The notes: generated by a model not told the origin, from the letters alone. Shown: positions 1-8,318, numbered from the stretch's first letter. The stretch: DNA of 64,000 nt from Oxalobacteraceae bacterium (GCA_025352145.1 JANXTY010000050.1:1-64000); one strand, 5' to 3'. Program-made: numbers and translations.

Positions 1-119
1 TGCTGCAATGGCGACGGGGGTATCGGCAGCGGCGAATGCGCAACAAAGAATTCGCCGCGCTTCGCCGTGTCAGGCAAAAAGATATTTCCATACAGAGAAA
101 AAAAACAGCGCTCCTCCAT
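1..119 (-). CDS. Partial cassette ORF, unknown function (runs off left edge)
   Basis: After the core site GTTGGAC of the first attC, an ATG at 119 opens a frame that stays open to the window edge (39 codons, beginning MEERCFFSLYGNIF). The position, about 9 bases past the core site, is where a cassette gene is expected. No family is recognised. The reading frame is short and unfinished, so it could also be chance. Confidence 0.35.
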   Translation of the reverse strand, partial: MEERCFFSLYGNIFLPDTAKRGEFFVAHSPLPIPPSPLQ

Positions 120-128
120 ACCGGGCTC

Positions 129-215
129 GTCCAACAAACGGGTCAGATCGTGGCCGCGCTTCGCCGGCACGATCTAACCTTACTCGTTGCACGATCTAAC
201 CTTACTCGTTAGGTG
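129..215 (-). other. attC recombination site of cassette 1
   Basis: Read on the minus strand the site starts with ACCTAAC (209-215) and ends with the consensus core GTTGGAC (129-135). Inside, GGTTAGATCGTG and CACGATCTGACC form a 12-bp stem with one G:T pair around a GC-rich loop. It lies just downstream of the cassette 1 gene. It is unusual in carrying a perfect 22-bp tandem duplication in its left arm. Confidence 0.75.
167..210. repeat. 22-bp perfect tandem duplication inside an attC site
   Basis: Positions 167-188 and 189-210 are identical 22-mers, directly adjacent. Each carries the ATCTAAC and TACTCGTT motifs, so the duplication copies part of the recombination site arm and adds a second possible pairing partner for the opposite arm. 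Confidence 0.95.
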
Positions 216-242
216 ACAAGCGAGAAGCCACGGAAGGGATTT

Positions 243-728
243 TCACTTGGCCGACACACCAAATTCTTCGGCGTACGGTGCGAACTGTTTTTCGACTGAC
301 TGACTGAAGGATGTGAGCGTTCCCGTCAATCGCGTTCCAAGGCTGGGCAAGCCGGGCATGCGCCTCTTGCGAAACAAGCCAACGGGCGGAAACAACCCAT
401 CAAGCATGTTGATGACTAGGTTCGTGATGTCGGCAGGGTCGCGTGGCTTTAGGAATTGGAGATACCTATCAACGATCGGGTCAGCGATTCCGAAGGTGAA
501 GAAGCCAGTCTCTACCGTGAGCGACGGGAAGCGGTTTGAGAATTCATCCCGGATCATTGCCAGCTTTGCAGAGGCGACATGTTTTGACAGTTCGTCCCAT
601 CTTGCCGCGAGAGCTTGCGGATCGGCGCCCTCTACAAGGAACAGCATTGAAGGCGCGAGCTGGTACGTCGCCACCTGTCGAATCAGGGCGAGTGTTTCGT
701 CTAGCAATTGACGCTTCGAGAGGCTCAT
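243..728 (-). CDS. Cassette 1 hypothetical protein
   Basis: This is a 161-residue soluble protein from the ATG at 728; a GTG at 746, right at the core site, would add six residues. No family is recognised. It starts MSLSKRQLLDETLALIRQ, is rich in charged helices, and has no signal peptide or membrane segment. It sits between attC sites at 129-215 and 745-831, so it is a cassette gene, expressed either from an upstream array promoter or its own. No clear Shine-Dalgarno sequence precedes either start, which is common for cassette genes. Confidence 0.7.
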   Translation of the reverse strand: MSLSKRQLLDETLALIRQVATYQLAPSMLFLVEGADPQALAARWDELSKHVASAKLAMIRDEFSNRFPSLTVETGFFTFGIADPIVDRYLQFLKPRDPADITNLVINMLDGLFPPVGLFRKRRMPGLPSLGTRLTGTLTSFSQSVEKQFAPYAEEFGVSAK

Positions 729-744
729 AGGTGTGGCCCTTGTC

Positions 745-831
745 ACCTAACGTAGAGGTAAGGGGCGAGGACTGCGCAGCAGGCGGAGTCCAGCGAAACG
801 AAGTGCAGCGGCCTTGACCGCCGGGTTAGCC
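745..831 (-). other. attC recombination site of cassette 2
   Basis: On the minus strand it runs from GGCTAAC (825-831) to the consensus core GTTAGGT (745-751). The inner boxes GGTCAAG and CTTACC pair with one unpaired C, matching the extrahelical base seen in canonical attC sites. The site follows the small membrane protein gene of cassette 2 and abuts the start of cassette 1. Confidence 0.8.
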
Positions 832-880
832 GATTTGAACGTGAAGTGAAGGCAGCCGCGAGCACTCGGGTGAATGAACA

Positions 881-1120
881 TCACGCTCTCCTGCTCTTGC
901 GCCATGCCAGCGCGATTATGAGCACTCCAAGCACCAGCAAACCAGCCCCCAATAGTAACGAGCCTGGGTTAGCCTCGAGCTCGTATGTAACGTGCTTGTC
1001 TGCCCAAAGGTGGATGGAGTTCGGCGCCAAGAAGGCTGCAGCAAGTGCGAGACTTCCGACGAGAGACAGCAAGCCCCCCGCCAAGAATGCGACAGCTCTC
1101 ACTACTGTTTTGAAGCTCAA
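881..1120 (-). CDS. Cassette 2 small two-helix membrane protein
   Basis: This 79-residue protein has two hydrophobic segments (about residues 8-32 and 52-72) and an arginine-rich C-terminus (WRKSRRA), consistent with a small inner-membrane protein. The frame has no ATG in a suitable place; TTG at 1120 is the likely start, about 20 bases after the core site at 1140-1146. The function is unknown; small membrane proteins are common cargo of integron cassettes. The unusual start and small size keep confidence moderate. Confidence 0.6.
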   Translation of the reverse strand: MSFKTVVRAVAFLAGGLLSLVGSLALAAAFLAPNSIHLWADKHVTYELEANPGSLLLGAGLLVLGVLIIALAWRKSRRA

Positions 1121-1139
1121 AATCCATGGATCGTTTGAG

Positions 1140-1232
1140 GGCTAACGTGGAAGTGAGGGGGCGCCGGAGCGCATAGCGCGAAGGGAACCACAAGCGCAGC
1201 TTGTGGCGATCCCATCGACTGTAGTGTTAGGA
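1140..1232 (-). other. attC recombination site of cassette 3
   Basis: On the minus strand it begins TCCTAAC (1226-1232), whose TAA is the stop codon of the cassette 3 gene, and ends GTTAGCC (1140-1146). An internal hairpin with CCACAAGC and GCTTGTGG arms lies at about 1183-1213. The core boxes deviate from RYYYAAC/GTTRRRY at one or two bases, so it may recombine less well, but position and stop overlap support the call. Confidence 0.7.
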
Positions 1233-2363
1233 GCCATTTGACAAGATAGCTGTCACGGCTTTTCTGCCTTTTTTTGTTAAGAACGGCATAAGTTCACCAT
1301 AAGCTATCTCTACGTCATCGTTGCATGCTTGAGTGACGTGAGGAAAAGCTTGACTAAATATAAAGCCAGCCTTGCCTAAACGAATTTGATACCCACTATT
1401 TCTCTCGATTACATCCAAGCAGTTGTTTTCCTCGCTAGCTTCTTTGGGATTAAAAGCAAGCCTTTGTTTGATCGCTTTTTTAATAATTATCTTGTTTAAC
1501 TTTACGGGAGTATGGCTGTTTTTTAGCCACTCCCATAAATTAAGCTCTTTTGCGGTGTCCACACTCCATGTGCTATAGGTATAGTTAGAAAATGGGTATG
1601 CGCCACCGCAATTCCCTGATGATTCTGCAACTAAGGAAATCCATTGTTCATTCAGAAATAATGGCTTTACCGAGGCGGAGTAATCCGGCTTTTCGTTTTT
1701 TTCGTTTTTTCCAGTGTGTCGTTCGCCGTTTGTTGGGCACCCATAATAGGCCGATACACTCGCTCTAAGCTCGTTTGTCAATAAGGCATTAAGTTCATGA
1801 ATCGCTTTGCTATCACCAAATAGCTCTATCGATCCCACTGCTCCGTTGAGCGCGGATAGAACACGGTAGCGCCTTCCATTAAGAGTCTCTTCTCCAAATG
1901 TAATTTTCTCTGAGAGAACCTGAGAGTAAACAACGGGATCGAACATGTCTTCTGGGCTGCAAGCGCCTGAAGAATAATTTGACGAAATAGATTTGAATCG
2001 GTTCAAGAGAATTGGTGATTTCTTGGTCTTTGCAAGATTGGACCAATTTCCCGTAATTTTGTCGTGTTGAGCGTGAATAGTCCAAATGCCGGTTGGCATT
2101 TTTATGTCCCCCTCCAGCCATGTGTTTTTTGTGCCATGGTCAGAGGCTAAAGGGATTAGTTTTGAATAGCGTAAGTAAAAGTACCCAGATCGGTTTGTGT
2201 GGGCAGGATCATCGTCACGCTGGAAGCAAGCCATCACCTTGCTATCTCCAATGACCCCTGTCCATATCCCGTTTTCTGGTAAGGCATCGTCGGCATCCAA
2301 GGCTAGAGCCGGTAGACCGAGGATGAGTAGCATGAAACAGATCAGAAAGTACGTAAAACGCAT
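1227..2363 (-). CDS. Cassette 3 exported hypothetical protein
   Basis: This 378-residue protein starts at an ATG 11 bases past the core site at 2374-2380. It has an N-terminal signal peptide (about residues 1-22, hydrophobic then ALA-LD), so it is probably periplasmic. The second half (about 235-345) loosely resembles DUF3298/RsiV-like domains (GGAYPF, then a W-x-V-D-T-A-K-E-L segment), a weak resemblance by eye. Several cysteines could form disulfides. The stop TAA is embedded in the attC box. It is long for a cassette gene and AT-richer than neighbouring chromosomal genes, which fits transfer. Confidence 0.75.
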   Translation of the reverse strand: MRFTYFLICFMLLILGLPALALDADDALPENGIWTGVIGDSKVMACFQRDDDPAHTNRSGYFYLRYSKLIPLASDHGTKNTWLEGDIKMPTGIWTIHAQHDKITGNWSNLAKTKKSPILLNRFKSISSNYSSGACSPEDMFDPVVYSQVLSEKITFGEETLNGRRYRVLSALNGAVGSIELFGDSKAIHELNALLTNELRASVSAYYGCPTNGERHTGKNEKNEKPDYSASVKPLFLNEQWISLVAESSGNCGGAYPFSNYTYSTWSVDTAKELNLWEWLKNSHTPVKLNKIIIKKAIKQRLAFNPKEASEENNCLDVIERNSGYQIRLGKAGFIFSQAFPHVTQACNDDVEIAYGELMPFLTKKGRKAVTAILSNGS

Positions 2364-2373
2364 AACAGATAGG

Positions 2374-2506
2374 TCCTAACGCCGAGCTAAGCGGCAGTTT
2401 TTAAGTTGCGGTTTTGTGGAATACTTTTGCGCAGCAAAACCACAAAACTGCGACTTAAAAACTGTCCAGCACGCGAAGCGTGCGGTGCTTGAGCGACTTG
2501 TTAAAC
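2374..2506 (-). other. Long attC recombination site of cassette 4
   Basis: This 133-bp site runs on the minus strand from the consensus GTTTAAC (2500-2506) to GTTAGGA (2374-2380). GCTCAAGC pairs with GCTTAGC with one bulged C, the arrangement seen in Vibrio-type repeats. The centre holds an imperfect inverted repeat with 25-bp arms (2395-2419 and 2440-2464; two mismatches, both allowing G:U-type pairing). It is the clearest attC of the array. Confidence 0.9.
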
Positions 2507-2929
2507 TTTTTTTGCTTGGCGCAAAGCTCTAAAATTAAACCATGTTTCAAATAGAATTAATACGATTAGCGATATGCAACTAAAATACGCCAAATAGCCA
2601 CCAAATAGAATTTTTTCAGACCAAAAAGTTACGTTGAGCAATGAATATAAAGAACCTAATGAGATAACTAAAACGGCCAAAGATACCTTTACTTTATGTT
2701 TGCTTTTAATTGTTAGCACCAGGACGATAAAAGGAGATAACAATGCCAATAAATTTAACCAAGAATTAACTTCAGATGCAGAATTAAAAGCATATTGCTT
2801 TGTAATGACTTTTTGTTGTGATGTTCCGGCTTTAGGCGCGGTTGAACTGGAGCATTCTGACAAAGGTAAGAATAAGCAACATGCCAATAGAAGAGAGGAT
2901 AAAAACTTCAACTTTACGATGATGTCCAT
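2501..2929 (-). CDS. Cassette 4 membrane protein, unknown function
   Basis: This is a 142-residue protein from the ATG at 2929, 12 bases past the core site GTTAAAC (2941-2947); a longer frame from 2971 would cross that site and is rejected. The N-terminus is a lipoprotein-like signal (LLLACCLFLPLSEC), then a polar stretch and three hydrophobic segments in the remainder. The stop TAA lies inside the attC box GTTTAAC. It is the first cassette of the array and so nearest any array promoter. No family is recognised. Confidence 0.7.
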   Translation of the reverse strand: MDIIVKLKFLSSLLLACCLFLPLSECSSSTAPKAGTSQQKVITKQYAFNSASEVNSWLNLLALLSPFIVLVLTIKSKHKVKVSLAVLVISLGSLYSLLNVTFWSEKILFGGYLAYFSCISLIVLILFETWFNFRALRQAKKV

Positions 2930-2940
2930 TTCTAATTCCA

Positions 2941-2947
2941 GTTTAAC
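2941..2947 (-). other. Integron core site, likely attI or a preceding cassette end
   Basis: Minus strand GTTAAAC matches the GTTRRRY consensus exactly and stands 12 bases before the start of the first cassette gene. No second attC box or hairpin is visible upstream, so it is more like a single attI-type site than another attC. Seven bases alone are weak evidence; the position carries the call. Confidence 0.5.
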
Positions 2948-3051
2948 GTGATTTAATTTGACAATCTGCAATATTAACCGGAACTCAAATTAAAACCAAT
3001 TTGTTTTTTTCCTCTTGCAACCCGCATGTCCATTAGCCTAAATTAGTTATA

Positions 3052-3067
3052 CTGCATAAAAATACAG
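3052..3067. promoter_or_regulatory. LexA (SOS) box
   Basis: CTGCATAAAAATACAG fits the CTG-N10-CAG LexA consensus with an AT-rich core. It is about 105 bases from the core site of the cassette array. SOS control of integrase genes from a box in the attI region is established for several integrons. Here no integrase gene follows, so the box may be a leftover or may control the array promoter. Confidence 0.6.
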
Positions 3068-3194
3068 GTATAACCAAATCGCCAAAACGGGCACAAGAAT
3101 GGCAGTTTATTCCAGCCATTTTTTTGAAGATTAAAAAGCAGCAATGACATGACTGGTTTCGGCCACAGGCGCAATCGCATGGAACCGTGCCGTG

Positions 3195-3977
3195 TCATTG
3201 CATATGCCAACCATGACTCACCGTAATGGATTGTCCTGTTAATGCATTAGACCCGAACGAAGCAAGAAACAGCGCCAGTTGCGCCACGTCTTGAATGGTC
3301 GTGAATTGGCCATCGACCGTTTCTTTGAGCATCACGTTCTTGATGACGTCTGCTTCGCTGATCCCTAACGTTTTTGCTTGTTCAGGAATTTGTTTGTCCA
3401 CCAGCGGTGTACGGACAAAACCGGGGCAAATGACGTTGGCGCGGATGTTGTCTTTTGCGCCTTCTTTGGCGACCACTTTTGCCAATCCGAGCAGGCCGTG
3501 TTTGGCAGCGACGTAGGGCGCTTTCAATGGCGACGCTTCATGCGAATGGACCGATCCCATGTAAATAATCGTGCCGCCGTGGCCTTTGGCGATCATGGCA
3601 CGCATGCAGGCGCGGGTGGTCAGGAATGCGCCGTCGAGATGAATGGCAAGGAGTTTTTTCCAATTGTCGAGGCTCAGTTCAACGATGGGGCTGATGATCT
3701 GAATCCCGGCGTTGCTAATCAAAATATCGACGCCGCCATAGGCTGCGACGGTGTCGGCTATGCCTTTATCGACTTGCGCTTCATCGATGACATTCATGGC
3801 AACCCCCATAGCGGTTCCGCCTGCGGCGACGATCTCCGCAGCGGTGGCGCTCGCAGCATCCAGCGCTAAATCAGCAATGACGACTTTTGCGCCCTGGCGT
3901 GCGTATTCGAACGCGATTTCTTTGCCGATCCCGCTGGCAGCGCCGGTGATAACAGCTACTTTATCTTTGAGTACCAT
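3195..3977 (-). CDS. bdhA: 3-hydroxybutyrate dehydrogenase (SDR family)
   Basis: This 260-residue protein is a classical short-chain dehydrogenase. It has the nucleotide motif TGAASGIG near residue 12, NAG at about 90, catalytic Ser in YMGSVHSH, and Y-x-x-x-K in APYVAAKHG. The C-terminal part ([11 protein letters not shown]...[13 protein letters not shown]) matches the pattern of D-3-hydroxybutyrate dehydrogenases, which interconvert 3-hydroxybutyrate and acetoacetate with NAD. It is ten bases downstream of the acetoacetate decarboxylase gene in the same orientation, so the pair probably acts together on acetoacetate, for example in polyhydroxybutyrate turnover. Confidence 0.9.
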   Translation of the reverse strand: MVLKDKVAVITGAASGIGKEIAFEYARQGAKVVIADLALDAASATAAEIVAAGGTAMGVAMNVIDEAQVDKGIADTVAAYGGVDILISNAGIQIISPIVELSLDNWKKLLAIHLDGAFLTTRACMRAMIAKGHGGTIIYMGSVHSHEASPLKAPYVAAKHGLLGLAKVVAKEGAKDNIRANVICPGFVRTPLVDKQIPEQAKTLGISEADVIKNVMLKETVDGQFTTIQDVAQLALFLASFGSNALTGQSITVSHGWHMQ

Positions 3978-3986
3978 GATGTTTCC

Positions 3987-4733
3987 TTATCGTGAATGGG
4001 GGAGGTAATCGTAGGCAACGGTGCCTAATGGCAGCGTCAGATCGGCGAGTATATGGACTGCGGATAACACTTCGAATACGGGCAAGGCGGCTACGTTGGC
4101 CAGGGCATGGGCATTTAAATCGAGCGCGCCTGGCCCGCTCCATGCGCCTTTGACGAGGATGTCGCTGAGGCTGTATTGCACTAATTCGCAAATGCGCGGT
4201 GTGCCATCAACGTGCGGAATAATTTTGAGGAGGAAACTGGGCGTTCCCATAGATGCCTTGACCTTGGCGGCATCCAATGTCTTGTGCTTAAACCCCATCG
4301 TACCGGTGGCGACGCGGAAATCGCTGTAGTCGAGGGTGCCCATCAAGGTGTCTTTATGCACTCGTAATTCCGGTTCGCCCAGTTTTTTGGGGAAACCCCA
4401 CAATTCGCGCCCCGCTGCAATGGGGGGATGATCGTTTAAATACATGCTGTGAACATAGCCGCCTTCGATGCCGTCAAGCGTCACGGGGATGACTTGCCCG
4501 GATTCGCAGTAGTGCCCGAAGCCGGTTGAGTCGGGCATATTGATAAACTCAAATTTGACCACAGGCTCCGTCATTTTGAGCGGCGCAGGGATGATCTTCT
4601 GGAGCAATTCTGGATCGGTGCGATAGGTGATAATGAGGTATTCGCGGTCTATAAATCGATACGGCCCGGGGGGAAATGCCGGACTGCTGATCGGCATCGC
4701 AAAAGCATTACGCCGTATTTCTTCTTCGGTCAT
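3987..4733 (-). CDS. adc: Acetoacetate decarboxylase
   Basis: This 248-residue protein has the acetoacetate decarboxylase fold signatures: [20 protein letters not shown] followed by [11 protein letters not shown], where the lysines lie at the Schiff-base site. It would convert acetoacetate to acetone and CO2. The length fits the family. It sits upstream of bdhA with a ten-base gap, indicating one transcript. A close relative with a different substrate in the same superfamily cannot be excluded. Confidence 0.9.
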   Translation of the reverse strand: MTEEEIRRNAFAMPISSPAFPPGPYRFIDREYLIITYRTDPELLQKIIPAPLKMTEPVVKFEFINMPDSTGFGHYCESGQVIPVTLDGIEGGYVHSMYLNDHPPIAAGRELWGFPKKLGEPELRVHKDTLMGTLDYSDFRVATGTMGFKHKTLDAAKVKASMGTPSFLLKIIPHVDGTPRICELVQYSLSDILVKGAWSGPGALDLNAHALANVAALPVFEVLSAVHILADLTLPLGTVAYDYLPHSR

Positions 4734-4872
4734 GGCGATATTCCTTATAGTGAGGAAAATATTTTTATTACAAATCCGGCCCAGCTAGCAGCGCTGCATG
4801 ATCCCCATAGCAACCATAGCAAATGTCAAGATGGTGGCTGATTGGCTGATTGCAAGGAGCGCAGCGCCCCTT

Positions 4873-5793
4873 TCAATTTTCATCGGGAACTATATTGAGC
4901 ACGTCAAATGCGGCCTTCAAGCGCATGCCATAATTTCTTTTAAAACGCGCCAGGCCTTGCGGCGACCATTCCCAAAATCCAGCGCCTTTGCTCATTCCTG
5001 TTTTACCCTGCTTTACCAAATCTGTGACGCAGGCAGGGGGAGTGTCGATAGTAGAAAGCGACGGGTAGACAGTCTGCGCAGACAATACATGCGTGTCCCA
5101 GCCTGACATTTCTTTTTGGGCCATTGGGCCGACCGCAGCATAACGGAAACCAAAACCAAAGCGCACGGCAATGTCAATGTCTTCGGGCGTCACGATTCCC
5201 TCTTGCACCAAAGATAAAGCTTCACGCATTAAGGCATGTTGCAATCGACTGGCGAGAAGACCGGGAATGTCGCGTTTTATCAAGATGGGTTTTTTCCCAT
5301 GGGCGCGAATCAGCTCGCATATTTTTTGGGCAAGTGCGGGATCGGACTGCGTTCCCAGTACCACCTCCACCAGCGGCACCACATGGGCTGGCATGAGGTA
5401 GTGAACATTGAACATACGATGGGCCGTCACCTTATTTTCTGCAATGTCGCTAATCGCAAAACCGGAACTGTTGGTGCCAATGGGAATGTTTTTCGGTACC
5501 CGTTGATCAAGCTCGCTGAAAATCCGTTTCTTGAGATCGAGTTGTTCTGAAACGGTCTCGATGATTAAATCGGTATCAGCCCACTCATGCCAATGCGCGA
5601 TGGCGCCAGCAATCAATTGCCCTGATGAACAGGCAGAGTCGATTGTTTTTGCGCACGCCTCAATCACAGGAAAAGTCGCCTCTGCTTTGGCTTGATCACG
5701 CCCGAGAATAATGGTTGTTGCGCCGTGGGCGAGAAAACTGGCGGCAATGCCGCTACCCATCGCACCCGTGCCAATGACGATTATTTTGCTCAT
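4873..5793 (-). CDS. 3-hydroxyacyl-CoA dehydrogenase family protein
   Basis: This 306-residue protein has an N-terminal NAD-binding Rossmann motif (VIGTGAMGSG, residues 5-14), the conserved segment around FNVHYLMPAHVVPLVEVV where the catalytic His sits, and a C-terminal helical dimerisation domain (about 185-300). The family oxidises L-3-hydroxyacyl-CoA, and relatives act on carnitine or other hydroxy acids. It is 139 bases upstream of adc and may share its operon, which points to hydroxybutyryl-CoA or a related short substrate. The exact substrate is not readable from sequence. Confidence 0.8.
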   Translation of the reverse strand: MSKIIVIGTGAMGSGIAASFLAHGATTIILGRDQAKAEATFPVIEACAKTIDSACSSGQLIAGAIAHWHEWADTDLIIETVSEQLDLKKRIFSELDQRVPKNIPIGTNSSGFAISDIAENKVTAHRMFNVHYLMPAHVVPLVEVVLGTQSDPALAQKICELIRAHGKKPILIKRDIPGLLASRLQHALMREALSLVQEGIVTPEDIDIAVRFGFGFRYAAVGPMAQKEMSGWDTHVLSAQTVYPSLSTIDTPPACVTDLVKQGKTGMSKGAGFWEWSPQGLARFKRNYGMRLKAAFDVLNIVPDEN

Positions 5794-6007
5794 AGATTGC
5801 CTGTTACGTACCTGCTACGCTCTTGCAGATACGCCCTTTTGATATCTTATTCTCTGATGTTACACGTTACACGCGCAGAGCTTGCCGTTCTGCGTATGCC
5901 CAGTCGACATCGGTATCACCACATCGTTGGAGTGGTACACATCAATCACCCAGGAAAATGGGCGTGCTATCTTGCCCGTTCCCCGAACCTTATGCCACAC
6001 GCCATGC

Positions 6008-8206
6008 TCAATGTTGACTAGCTGCGGCAACATCTAAATCCACCACGAATTTATTCGGCCGTGGATCGCCGTCAGCACGGAAAGTAAATCCACCCCAATC
6101 GGCGGCAATAATTTTCCCGGAGCGATAAGCATACGCTTCGACTCGATTAGGCCCGGCGCGCAGTTCGACTGCCGGCCAGATAAAACGATGATCGTCTGAA
6201 CGATTTTTACCAAGAGTAACGCCATTGAGTTTCAATTCAACTTCGTCGCCATTCGAGTATACCTTCACGTCAATTTTCGATTGGCCCCGCTCCCAGAATC
6301 GTTTGGAAACAATATGCACCATCGGCTTGCCGGTCCAGTTCGCTTGATACCAATAAAAAGCATCCTTCCTCGTCTGGCGATCATAGGTGACCAGGCCCTT
6401 GTCGTTGCGGCCGAATAAATCTCCCTCCGTGCGATTGTCGGCAGCGAAATCGAACATGTTCCATACGAAGCTGCCCCATATCCAAGGACGGGCCTGAATG
6501 CGCAACCATTGATCTTCATGGAAGGCGGTCTGCCACTCTTCTGGATGCCACGCCCCTTTGGACTGGTGGTTGCGAACAGGCGGATTATCTTCGTGCTGAT
6601 AAAGGCTGCCGCCCGCACCGTATTCGCTCATGCCAATCGGCGTGGTGGGATTGGCGCTGTGAAACTTGTCGAGAAAGTCGTCCAGGTCGGCGTATTTTCC
6701 GTTATACCAGCCAAAATATTTATTAAAGGCGATGGCATCGGGAATCAGGTTACGCGGGTCGGTCAAGTTATGGTGAGATGCGTACACCGAGGGTCGGGTG
6801 GCATCTTCCGCGCGCACCACCGCAGCCAGTTCGCGCAGCAAGCTGGTCGCTTTTTCCGCTGCGGCATCGTTATTTTTTCCGGTGGTTTCGTTACCGAGGC
6901 TCCAGAAGAAAATCGCCGGGTGGTTGTAATTTTGGCGTATCAATTCATGCAACTGCTGTTTGGCATTCTCCCGTGCCTCGGGCGTAGTCGGGGCCTCGTT
7001 GACAAAAGCGAGTTCTGCCCACACTGCCATACCGTTGGCATCGCACAGATCATAAAAATATTGGTCGTGCTGGTAGTGCGCCAAGCGAATTGCGTTGACA
7101 CCCATCTCCTGCATGATGGCCACATCCTGCCGATGGTCTTCTTCGCTAATTGCCCATCCGTGGTCCGGTCGATCTTGATGACGGTTCACGCCATGCAATG
7201 CGAGGTGTTGATTATTGAGGATGAAACCGGTATCGGGATTAATAGAAAAAGTGCGCAAACCCAATGGCTGCTCCACCGCATCCAGCACGCGCTTGCCGGA
7301 TAAAAGTTCCACCGTTGCACGGTACTGATAAGGATCGGCAGCGCCATTCCATACATGCGGATGCGCAATCTCTAACGGCAGCATAAGCTCACCCGATTTA
7401 CCAGGGGTTAACTGGACAGCATGTTCGGCGGTGGCAACGGTTTTACCCATAGCATCGCTTACCCGCACCCGCATCGTGCCTTGGAAATTTTTCTTCGACT
7501 CGCTGGCAAACTTGACACGCGCCTCGACCACGGCAGCGTTGGCGTTGACCTTGCGGGTGGTCAGATAAATTCCGGGAGAAGCGTAATCGAGCGTGGCGAT
7601 ATGCACCGGCGAAGTGAGCAGCAAACGCGCCTTGCGATAGATGCCGCCAAACTGAGTGAAGTCACCCGAAATGGGGACGATTTGACTCCGTGAATTATTC
7701 ACGCGTACTGCAAGCACATTATCGCTACGACTATTAACGACATCCGTAATATCAAAACGGAAACGGGCAAAGGCGCCGGTGTGCGACCCTACCGCTTTAC
7801 CATTGATAAACACATCCGCCACCTTACTGGCGGCATCGAACTCGACCAGCACGCGTTGATCAGCCAGCGTCGCAGGCAGGGTAAAGTGCGTTCGATACCA
7901 CCCATTGCCGCGACGGAAGTTGTTGCCGCCATCTTGACCATCAAAATTATTCCAGGTGTGCGGCAACGCGACCGGCTCCCACGCCGAATCGTCAAAAGAA
8001 GGAGCGCTCCATTCGTTACTGCCATCGGCAAAAGTGAAGCGCCAATTGTCTACCAATTGAACAGTGCTGCGGCCAGGGGTCCGCAAGGTATTGTCCGCAA
8101 TCGCAGATAAAGCGGCGGTCAACATTAATAGGCCAGTTGCCGCTTGCGCGAAACTACGTCGTGCATTGCGCCACATGAGTGAGGTCAGAAAAAGTGTGGA
8201 GGGCAT
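6008..8206 (-). CDS. Secreted glycoside hydrolase family 2 (beta-galactosidase-like)
   Basis: This 732-residue protein has a signal peptide (to about residue 37, ALSAIA-DN). A GH2 sugar-binding domain (about 45-200), an immunoglobulin-like domain (200-320) and a TIM barrel (320-610) follow. The barrel carries the GH2 signature NAIRLAHYQHD, acid/base Glu440 in WSLGNE and nucleophile Glu528 in IGMSEYG. It is expected to hydrolyse beta-galactosides or beta-glucuronides outside the cytoplasm. It stands alone, with no sugar transporter nearby; a GH53 galactanase lies elsewhere in the window. ATG at 8173 (MWRNARR) is an alternative start. Confidence 0.85.
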   Translation of the reverse strand: MPSTLFLTSLMWRNARRSFAQAATGLLMLTAALSAIADNTLRTPGRSTVQLVDNWRFTFADGSNEWSAPSFDDSAWEPVALPHTWNNFDGQDGGNNFRRGNGWYRTHFTLPATLADQRVLVEFDAASKVADVFINGKAVGSHTGAFARFRFDITDVVNSRSDNVLAVRVNNSRSQIVPISGDFTQFGGIYRKARLLLTSPVHIATLDYASPGIYLTTRKVNANAAVVEARVKFASESKKNFQGTMRVRVSDAMGKTVATAEHAVQLTPGKSGELMLPLEIAHPHVWNGAADPYQYRATVELLSGKRVLDAVEQPLGLRTFSINPDTGFILNNQHLALHGVNRHQDRPDHGWAISEEDHRQDVAIMQEMGVNAIRLAHYQHDQYFYDLCDANGMAVWAELAFVNEAPTTPEARENAKQQLHELIRQNYNHPAIFFWSLGNETTGKNNDAAAEKATSLLRELAAVVRAEDATRPSVYASHHNLTDPRNLIPDAIAFNKYFGWYNGKYADLDDFLDKFHSANPTTPIGMSEYGAGGSLYQHEDNPPVRNHQSKGAWHPEEWQTAFHEDQWLRIQARPWIWGSFVWNMFDFAADNRTEGDLFGRNDKGLVTYDRQTRKDAFYWYQANWTGKPMVHIVSKRFWERGQSKIDVKVYSNGDEVELKLNGVTLGKNRSDDHRFIWPAVELRAGPNRVEAYAYRSGKIIAADWGGFTFRADGDPRPNKFVVDLDVAAASQH

Positions 8207-8318
8207 AAAAAATATAAATGGTAAATGTAAAACCGAGACATTACCTCAAAAAGGTTCGCGCTGACAGCGCTACCAAAGGATCAGAGTAAAAATAAAATGG
8301 ATGGTCGGCAGTAACCTG

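Larger units (their letters stand above)
1..2947 (-). mobile_element. Integron-type gene cassette array without integrase (CALIN-like)
   Basis: Four minus-strand genes each end at or just before an attC-like site, and each following gene begins shortly after the GTTRRRY-type core site. In two cassettes the TAA stop lies inside the RYYYAAC-type box, a hallmark of integron cassettes. The sites differ in length (87, 87, 93 and 133 bp) and sequence but share CTAAC/GTTAG-type ends and internal inverted repeats, as attC sites do. No tyrosine recombinase gene lies next to the array in this window. A core site at 2941-2947 and a LexA box at 3052-3067 mark the likely attI/promoter end. The array runs off the left edge, so its size and any integrase on that side are unknown. 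Confidence 0.8.

Noticed and set aside
207..752. Inverted repeats around cassette 1 as terminal repeats of an insertion sequence
   Set aside because: The shared seven bases are attC core boxes and there is no transposase between them.
846..1145. Plus-strand reading frame of 99 codons opposite the cassette 2 gene
   Set aside because: It is antisense to the cassette gene, overlaps two attC sites and lacks features of a protein.
2501..2971. Longer start (2971) for the cassette 4 gene
   Set aside because: It would cross the core site GTTAAAC; the ATG at 2929 lies after it, as expected for a cassette.
3068..3194. Possible intI remnant in the gap after the LexA box
   Set aside because: No readable integrase motif was found in any frame; a short ATG frame ends after 11 codons.
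6509..7303. Plus-strand frame of 264 codons inside the GH2 gene
   Set aside because: It is antisense to a gene with complete catalytic motifs and has no domain.
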